A stretch of DNA of 64,000 bases from Gigaspora margarita. Taxonomy: Eukaryota > Glomeromycota > Glomeromycetes > Diversisporales > Gigasporaceae. Positions 57,541-64,000 of this stretch are shown here, one piece after another (positions within the stretch are counted from its first letter, which is position 1; each line of letters opens with the position of its first letter). A model generated the notes under the pieces. It saw only the letters and a list, made by a program, of their open reading frames with translations, did not search any database and was not told the DNA's origin. Location of the stretch: positions 237,553 to 301,552 of the forward strand of contig WTPW01000550.1 of assembly GCA_009809945.1 (NCBI GenBank). The letters are read 5' to 3'. The position numbers were made by a program, and so were the translations under genes.

Positions 57541-57695
57541 GATAACTCCATTAATGACAACTCCATTAATGATGACTCTATTAATAATGACTCTATTGAC
57601 AACAACTCTATTGATAATGATTCTATTGATAATGAATCAATTAACAATAACTCTATTAATGATAACTCTATTAATGACAACTTCAACTATGACAA
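57541..57695 (+). repeat. 15-bp tandem repeat encoding I-N-D-N-S
   Basis: About ten copies of ATTAATGATAACTCT. In one frame it reads as repeats of Ile-Asn-Asp-Asn-Ser, opening after stops without an ATG. The length is a multiple of three and the frame is kept through the array, so it may be a relic of coding sequence. Confidence 0.6.
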
Positions 57696-57996
57696 AATAA
57701 ACTATTAACCATAATTTAAAAAAAAATCTAAAAAAAATTAGCCAAAGCCAACAAATACAACAAAAAAAAAATAAAAATAAAAAAAAGCTTATTTGAGTAT
57801 ATATAATGATCATTACTAATACAGTAAATATAATGATTATTCAGAGTAGAGTCAAAAAGTTATAGTTCATGTGATCCAAAAAATTTTATTTACATCCTGT
57901 ATCTGTCATCTTGTAAGACCTGGTAGATAAGACATAACATAGATTAGAGAATTCAAATAGGAAATTTTATAATCATATTGTAGGCATAGCAGCTAG

Positions 57997-59320
57997 TAGG
58001 GGTCTTAGCTGGGTTGGGTCTGACCCAACCCAACTTGGATCTGACCCAACCTGGGTCAGGTTGGGCCAGAAAAAATGTGGGTTGGGTCAGATCCAGGTTA
58101 GAAAAAATGCGCGTTGGGTCAGATCCAGGTCAGATTTTATTCAATGATCACAAATAGTCACTACATAGTAAAGTCAAAATTTTACTGTAAATCAATAAAA
58201 TCTGCTTAAGTAAACTTGATTGGAAGATCAAAATGCATATACTCAGAAATTTTTATCCAAATTGGAGAACTTTTTATTATTTAACTTTTAATTTTTATAT
58301 CCATCAAACGTATTTTTTAAAAAGATTATCCCTTAAAAGGTCTTGCAGGCAAATTTGACCACAATTTTAAAAATATTTAAGGTTTTTTTAAATAAAACAA
58401 AAAATAAATAATTTAGAAATTTTTTATTTTATATTATATATTATTTGAAATATATTTTATTAACTTTATTATAAAAATTTTTTGAAATTATTAATAACTT
58501 TTAATTAATTAAAGTTCAAAGTTTGTGTAAGTTTAGAGTTTACTATTAAAATTTTTTTATATTTTCTAAAATTTTATATGTTCCCGAAGCTAAAAAAAAT
58601 TTTTGCTCTTAAGACAAGTACTAATTTTTACAAGTAAATCATAAAACTTGTAATAATGAAAATTGTAATCCTTTATATAATCTATAAAGTTGTATTAAGA
58701 ACAATTGATCTAAAATTAATATTTAAAAAGTTCGCCAAAAAGTTTTAAAATAATTTTTTAATTAAAAAATTTTTTTGAAATTTGTATATTTTGGGCTTAT
58801 AAGCAACTATAATTTATTTTCTTATAAAATATAGCAAAAATATAATCTTTATTTTCAAATATTATTGTTTAAAATTTTATTTAAATATTTTAAATATTTA
58901 AAAAACTAAATCAAAGAAATGCTTATAGAAAAATTGCAAGCAAATTTGCCTGCAATTGCTTACCATTTAAGGGAAAATTTTTTCGTTGAATGTAAAAATT
59001 AAAAGTCAAATAATAAAAATTTCTCTGATTTGAATGAAAATTTTAGTGTAGATGCATTTTGTTTTTCCAAACAAGTTTACTTAAAGAACATATTGATTTA
59101 TATAGTAAAATTTAGACTTTACTATTGCAACTATTATTGACCTGGGTTCAACCTGAGTTAGATTGGGTTGGGTCAGACACGGGTCAGTTTTGACATGAGA
59201 CAGATCAGACTTGGGTTGGGTTTGATATGAGGCGGGTCAGACCTGGGTCAGGTTTTGACCCAAGTGGGTCTGACCTGGGTCAGGCCCAAACCTGACCCAC
59301 CTAACCCATTAAGACCCCTA
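57997..59320. mobile_element. hAT-like family V, copy 2, carrying a Z element
   Basis: Ends TAGGGGTCTTAGCTGGG and CCCATTAAGACCCCTA. Perfect 8-bp duplications GCAGCTAG at 57989-57996 and 59321-59328. Dense GGGTCTGACC words. Interrupted in its central palindrome by 58330-58973. Confidence 0.85.
58330..58973. mobile_element. Family Z element inserted in V copy 2
   Basis: Ends CCCTTAAAAGGTCTTGCAGG and mirrored ...CCTGCAATTGC-TTTAAGGG, with CAGGCAAATTTG in both. The position is confirmed by comparison with uninterrupted V copy 3. AT-rich and non-coding. Confidence 0.75.
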
Positions 59321-59814
59321 GCAGCTAGTATAGAACCTTTCAGTGGACTACTTAAATTAATACCAAAAGAGTATATGTAGATAGTTGTATTCTTATTTAT
59401 ATAATCAAATTATCATTATTTTTAATAAAAACTCACTCTATGCAGTGAGATCTCTAAACTAGAAAAAAAAAGTAAGCTTGTTTAAAATATAAAAAATATA
59501 CTATATGTTTCTGAAAATAAGCTACCTTTTTTGAACTATTTGGATACAAAAAATTTGAAGTAGCTTATTTTCAGATATAATTGATTTTTGGTTAATTAGC
59601 AATAGTTGTTATATATTAAAATTTAAATTTTACTATATAAATTAATTATTAGCACTTAAGTAGACTTGTTTGAGAGACTAAACTATACATATTTTGAAAG
59701 TTTTATCAATATAGAATTACTTTTTATTATTTGACTTTTAATTTTAATGTTTAATGAATAAAGTGAATATAGAATTATGCACAGTTAAGTATTTTGGCTA
59801 ATAATAATAATTTA

Positions 59815-60064
59815 TTAATCAAAATTGAATGTTTTTGGTACTATTGGATTTGTTACATCAAGGTAAATTGAATGATATCAAAATTATTCAATTCTAATCA
59901 ATAAACTAAAAAAATAAATTATAATACAGGTACCAATTATGGTACACATACTATTTTTTATAATTTATTAAGATCTATTGATTAGAATTAAACGATTTTG
60001 ATACTATTCAATTTATCTTATTGAGATAAATCAAATGGTACCAAATCATGTAATTTTGATTAAT
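59815..60064. mobile_element. Foldback MITE with GATTTTGGTACTATT hairpins
   Basis: TATTAATCAAAATTGAATG at the left mirrors CATGTAATTTTGATTAATA at the right. Two hairpins with TTGGTACTATTGGATTTG-like arms lie inside. Confidence 0.6.
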
Positions 60065-60594
60065 ACTTCTCAATATATTATAATTTAATCAAAATAAATT
60101 GTACAAAGCAAATTTTAAATTTTATATAAAATAATAAATAGCTCTTGATAGAACAGTCTGTTCTTAATGATTTTACTACCAAAATGTTTACCTTGAAAAG
60201 GCAATTCCAACAAATTCAAACTTGCTAAAATCCAATCACAGGATCATAGAATTGCTAAGATTTTTGTATTGTTTTTGATAAAAATTTGATTAGTTAAACT
60301 TATCTATTTTCATCAAAATAATAATAAAACCTTAATAGACCCAGGACATGTCTCTTTAAAATAGATCAAAATGCTATCTATAATTAAAATTTTAAAAAAT
60401 ATATGAATTTACTTTATAACTTTGAGCTAAGATTCTTTTAAATCTTATTACTTAACTTTAAATTAAATTTTTTAGGAATATAGAACAAGGAAAGAAAAAA
60501 AATTAAGCTTAAAAATTGATTTAAAATTCTGCTAATTTTGCACAAAACAAAAATATAACTAGCCAAAATCAAATATTTGCCAATTATAAAATAA

Positions 60595-60717
60595 GAGGGG
60601 GAGGGGTAAAAAAAGTTGAAATTATATATAAGAACCTGACTATATATATATTAAAGAAGAGGGAGGGGGAGTAGGCCTCTGATAAAAAATAATCAGGTGA
60701 TTAATGACACGGCCCTT
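60595..60717. mobile_element. MITE family M, copy 5 (reverse, truncated)
   Basis: GAGGGGGAGGGGTAAAAAAAG..., GAGGGAGGGGGAGTAGGCCTC, ending AGGTGATTAATGACACGGCC. One end is missing. Confidence 0.7.
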
Positions 60718-61759
60718 ATCTTGTAAGAAAAATGGACTATATATGTACTAAGTTAAAATTTTTGGGGTTTCAATATAACCCTTTTTTTGTCAAGATAACA
60801 TGCTTTGTGCTTTTAAGTAAACTTGTTTAGCAGGTAATTCTACTTGTATTCAGATCAAAACATGCTTTTTTGAACTCTTACTAAGTGAAAATAGTATTAA
60901 AGTTGGAAAAAATTTTTTCTAAAAAAAAAACTTTTTTTGAATTAATTTAGATGTACTCTAAAGGTATATTAAAATTTTTTGTACCTGTATTTCTGTATAA
61001 TATAACAATCATGGGTGTATTATTTGTCATGTTGTAGGTATTGCTACTGAAATTGCTAGTTTTGAAATTATTTTATATTATCGCATTATTGGAGCCTTGG
61101 TATAAACTCATCATTTTAGGTGCTATGGTTTTCAGCATCATTATTTAGATGTTGTTGTAAATATAAGTTTTATTCTGTATCGTCAGGTTACTTATAATTT
61201 TACTATTGTAGGTGTCATTGTAGATTTCATTGCTTTACTAGAGTCTTTGTTAGCATAATTTTATGTTCAAGGTATTTTATTTTGGCATTTTTGTTTAGAA
61301 TTTGCCAATTTTTGTAGTTCTGTATTGTCAGGTTTATGTAGCTTTATTGGTCTAATTTTATTGCATTTTTTAGATAAGCAAATATAGATTTCATTGTTTA
61401 TACTTTTGTTCAAGAAATTTATGCTAATATTATTGGATTTTTAAATGAAAATCTTGAATCATAAGGCTAAAAACCATTAGCTGATGCATTTACTTGAACA
61501 TTGCATTAAATTTTTTTTTGTATTTTATTGATAACAAGCTTGGACCAAAAAGAGAAAAAGCATTGGTAGATGTATTTGCAAGAATACTATGTTGATTTCT
61601 TTGGCTATTCTTATATCAAAAAGAGGAAAAGTGCTAGCAGATGCACTTTGCAAAATAGAAGAATGAGAAAATGTATTAGTTTATATATTATACTAACTTA
61701 GGACAGTTTGCAAGACATCACAATAATTTTTTCAGATTTTATATAGAATAATTTAAAAG
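60718..61759. other. Repeat-derived spacer, no supported gene
   Basis: 60810-60950 resembles one arm of the element at 295-1071 (CTTACTAAGTGAAAATAG, TTTTTTCTAAAAAA). 61030-61440 has loose TTGTAGGTGTCATTGTAG-like words. No ORF. Confidence 0.35.
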
Positions 61760-62387
61760 TACAGTCAAATCTTCATATAGTCACCCTCTATATAGGCACA
61801 AAACCAATATAATCACTTTTGTAAGTTTATCAACCTTTTTACTATAATTTTCACCTTCATATAAGCACATTTGTATTATAATTACTATCACAATTTTTTA
61901 TTTACTATCTATATAAAACTACCCCTACATAATCACATTATTATTATAATATTTTGAATTATTATTTTATTATTATAAATATTTTTGTAAGTTATTAATT
62001 ATTTTTTAACAAGTAAAAATTTTTAAATTTGTTTTTTTTTAATAATCAATTATCTTTTCTACATGTAGACGTTAAATTTATACTAAGTAAATTGATAAAA
62101 ATGCTCTAAGTTATCTTATTCAAAAGATAAAATTACATATACCTTGAAATTTTTAAATAATTTGAATAATATTTTATTATTACACTTTTACAATTTACGT
62201 TTAGGCGAAAAAAATTAAAAAAATTAAAAATTTTTAACTTAATTGTAAATTATAAAAGCATATTAATAAGATTTTAACCAAATTATCTCAAAATTTCAGG
62301 GTATATGTAATTTTGTATTCTGAATAACTTTTTTATATCATTTTTATCGATTTAGTTTAGATAATTTTAACTTTTATATGTAGCTAC

Positions 62388-63391
62388 TAGGGGTCTTAGC
62401 TGGGCTGGGTCTGACCCAACTAGTGATTTGAACCGGTTGGGCTATAATCGATTAACCGACCTGACCCGAACAAGTTTCAGTTAACCAGTTGAGTAAATGC
62501 TTAATTGGTTGACCCGTAATCAGGTTGAGAATCAGTTGACGAAATGTAAATAACATTATAAAAGAGCAAAGGCCCAAAAAGTTCTGAAAAGAAAATGATT
62601 GAAGATAGTAGACAAGACAAAAATTTAGTAAAGGCTGAGAGTAAACGTGAAGTAATCTTAATCAGTTGAATCAGTTGACACCAAATATTTCAGTTCAGTT
62701 AACCGATTGAGGAAAATTTTCTCAGTTCAAATCACTAGACCCAACCCAACTCAGGTCTGACCCAACCCGGATCAGGTCAGATCAGAAAAAACATGGGTTG
62801 GGTCAGACCCGGGTCAGAAAAAACGTGGATGGGTCAGATCTGGATCAGATTTTATTCAATAATTGCAAGTAGTCGCTACATAGTAAAGTCCAAATTTACT
62901 ATATAAATTGATAAAATCTGCTTAAGTAAACTTGTTTGGAAAATCAAAATGCATATACTCTAAAATTTTTATCCAAATTGGAGAACTTTTTATTATATAA
63001 CATTATTTTTACGTTCGTTGAACATATTTTTTAAAAAGATTATAATTTTTTCATTGAACGTAAAAATTAAAAGTTAAATAATAAAAATTTTTCTGATTTG
63101 AATGAAAATTTCAGTGTATATGCATTTGTTCTTCCAAATAAGTTTACTTAAGCAAACATTATCGATTTACATAGTAAAATTTAGACTTTACTATGTAGCA
63201 ACTATTATCGACCCAGGTTCAACCCGGGTTGGGTTGGGTTGGGTCAGACCTGGGTCGGGTTTGATATGAGGTGGGTCAGACCTGGGTCAGGTTTGACATG
63301 AGGTGGGTCAGACCCAGGTCAGGTTTTGACCCAAGTGGGTCTGACCTAGGTCAGGCCCAAACCTGACCCAGATGACCCATTAAGACTCCTA
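62388..63391. mobile_element. hAT-like family V, copy 3
   Basis: Ends TAGGGGTCTTAGCTGGG and CCCATTAAGACTCCTA. Perfect 8-bp duplications GTAGCTAC at 62380-62387 and 63392-63399. Central palindrome as in copies 1 and 2. Carries the 62421-62737 MITE near its left end. Confidence 0.85.
62421..62737. mobile_element. 317-bp hAT-type MITE (TAGTGATTTGAAC ends)
   Basis: Ends TAGTGATTTGAACCGG and TCAGTTCAAATCACTA with perfect 8-bp duplications GACCCAAC at 62413-62420 and 62738-62745. TCAGTTGA/GGTTAACC words lie near the ends. Confidence 0.85.
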
Positions 63392-64000
63392 GTAGCTACG
63401 ATATACGATTATTTTAAGAAAATTAAAAAAAAATTTTAAAATAATCGTATATCATAGCTAAATATAAAAGTTAAAATTATCTAAAGTAAATTGATAAAAT
63501 GGAGCTAAGCAAAGTTGTTCAGGATATAAAATTATATATGCACTGAAATTTTAAGATAATTTGGTTAAAATCTAATTAATACACTTTTATGATTTATGGT
63601 TAAGTTAAAAAATTTTTAATTTTTTTAATTTTTTTTGCCTAAGCATAACTTGTAAAAGTGTAATAATAAAATATTATTCAAATTATCTCAAAATTTCATA
63701 ATATATATAATTTTGTCTTCTGAACAATGTCATATAGAATATTATTATCGATTTACTTAGTAATATTTTAACTTTTATATATAGCAATTATAATCGATTA
63801 TTTAAAAAATAAAAATTTTTATTTATTAAAACTTCTATATAATCACAATTTTTTTTATATGCAATTTTATTATAATTGTAATTATATAGAATTCCTTTAT
63901 ATTAGTCACATCTCTATATTATCAGCAAAATAAATATACAAAATCTTTCAAAAGAAATTGCATGCCAAAATCTTTCAAAAGAATTGCGATTGACGCTAAA

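Larger units (their letters stand above)
61762..63930. mobile_element. pogo-like foldback element U, carrying V copy 3
   Basis: Starts after TA with CAGTCAAATCTTCATATAGTC, the pogo-type end seen at 40269. The arms at about 62060-62387 and 63455-63790 are inverted copies (AAATTGATAAAAATGCTCTA..., TATCTCAAAATTTCAG). The interior AGTCACC/ACATAATCAC words are mirrored near 63830-63920. The right terminus is not certain before the window ends. Confidence 0.6.

Overview
The window is nuclear DNA of an arbuscular mycorrhizal (Glomeromycotina) fungus, most like Rhizophagus or a Gigaspora relative; the genus is not resolved. The case rests on the very high AT content, on a Sel1-repeat protein and a tyrosine-kinase-like protein of the type hugely expanded in these fungi (N-terminal 'YGKC..C' zinc-knuckle-like segment, DLG instead of DFG), on short GT-AG introns, and on dense decayed transposons.

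1-11 kb is the gene-bearing part, with ordinary CpG content. It holds an intact SLOG/cpYpsA ('putative molybdenum carrier') gene (3518-4051, +), a kinase relic (5438-6271, +), a kinase gene (7495-8749, -), a Sel1-repeat exon (9923-10314, -) and a doubtful small ORF (10461-10718, -). Between the Sel1 exon and the kinase lie ten tandem units of about 108 bp. On the minus strand each carries an acceptor (TTYAG), exactly three variable bases, and a donor (GTRAGTA); an eleventh AG-NNN-GTAAG sits next to the Sel1 exon. Splicing at all of these gives eleven 3-nt microexons that join the Sel1 exon in frame to the kinase exon, predicting one 536-residue Sel1-kinase protein whose linker could be varied by skipping microexons without losing frame. 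This is the most unusual object in the window and is a prediction from sequence alone.

11-64 kb is a transposon graveyard with almost no host coding sequence. Most of it is non-autonomous inverted-repeat DNA elements (mainly hAT-type with 8-bp target duplications, some Mutator-like, Tc1/mariner/pogo and unclassified foldbacks), nested up to four deep. Landmarks: a 907-bp palindrome at 11.8-12.7 kb; an alternating ABABABABA array of palindromes at 15.7-17.3 kb; AT satellites at 21-22.4 kb; a heavily decayed Gypsy LTR retrotransposon at about 22.4-27.2 kb cut up by later insertions; a decayed Tc1/mariner at 30.3-32.1 kb; a young, nearly intact, CpG-rich hAT transposon at 32.6-36.5 kb inside two older elements; a 2-kb element carrying a 49-bp minisatellite at 41.3-43.4 kb; and a matryoshka of elements at 48.6-52.8 kb.

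Outside the hAT element this region is strongly CpG-poor, as expected for long-methylated, deaminated DNA, while the hAT element and the first 13 kb are not. The natural reading is a gene-bearing segment bordering a silenced repeat compartment.
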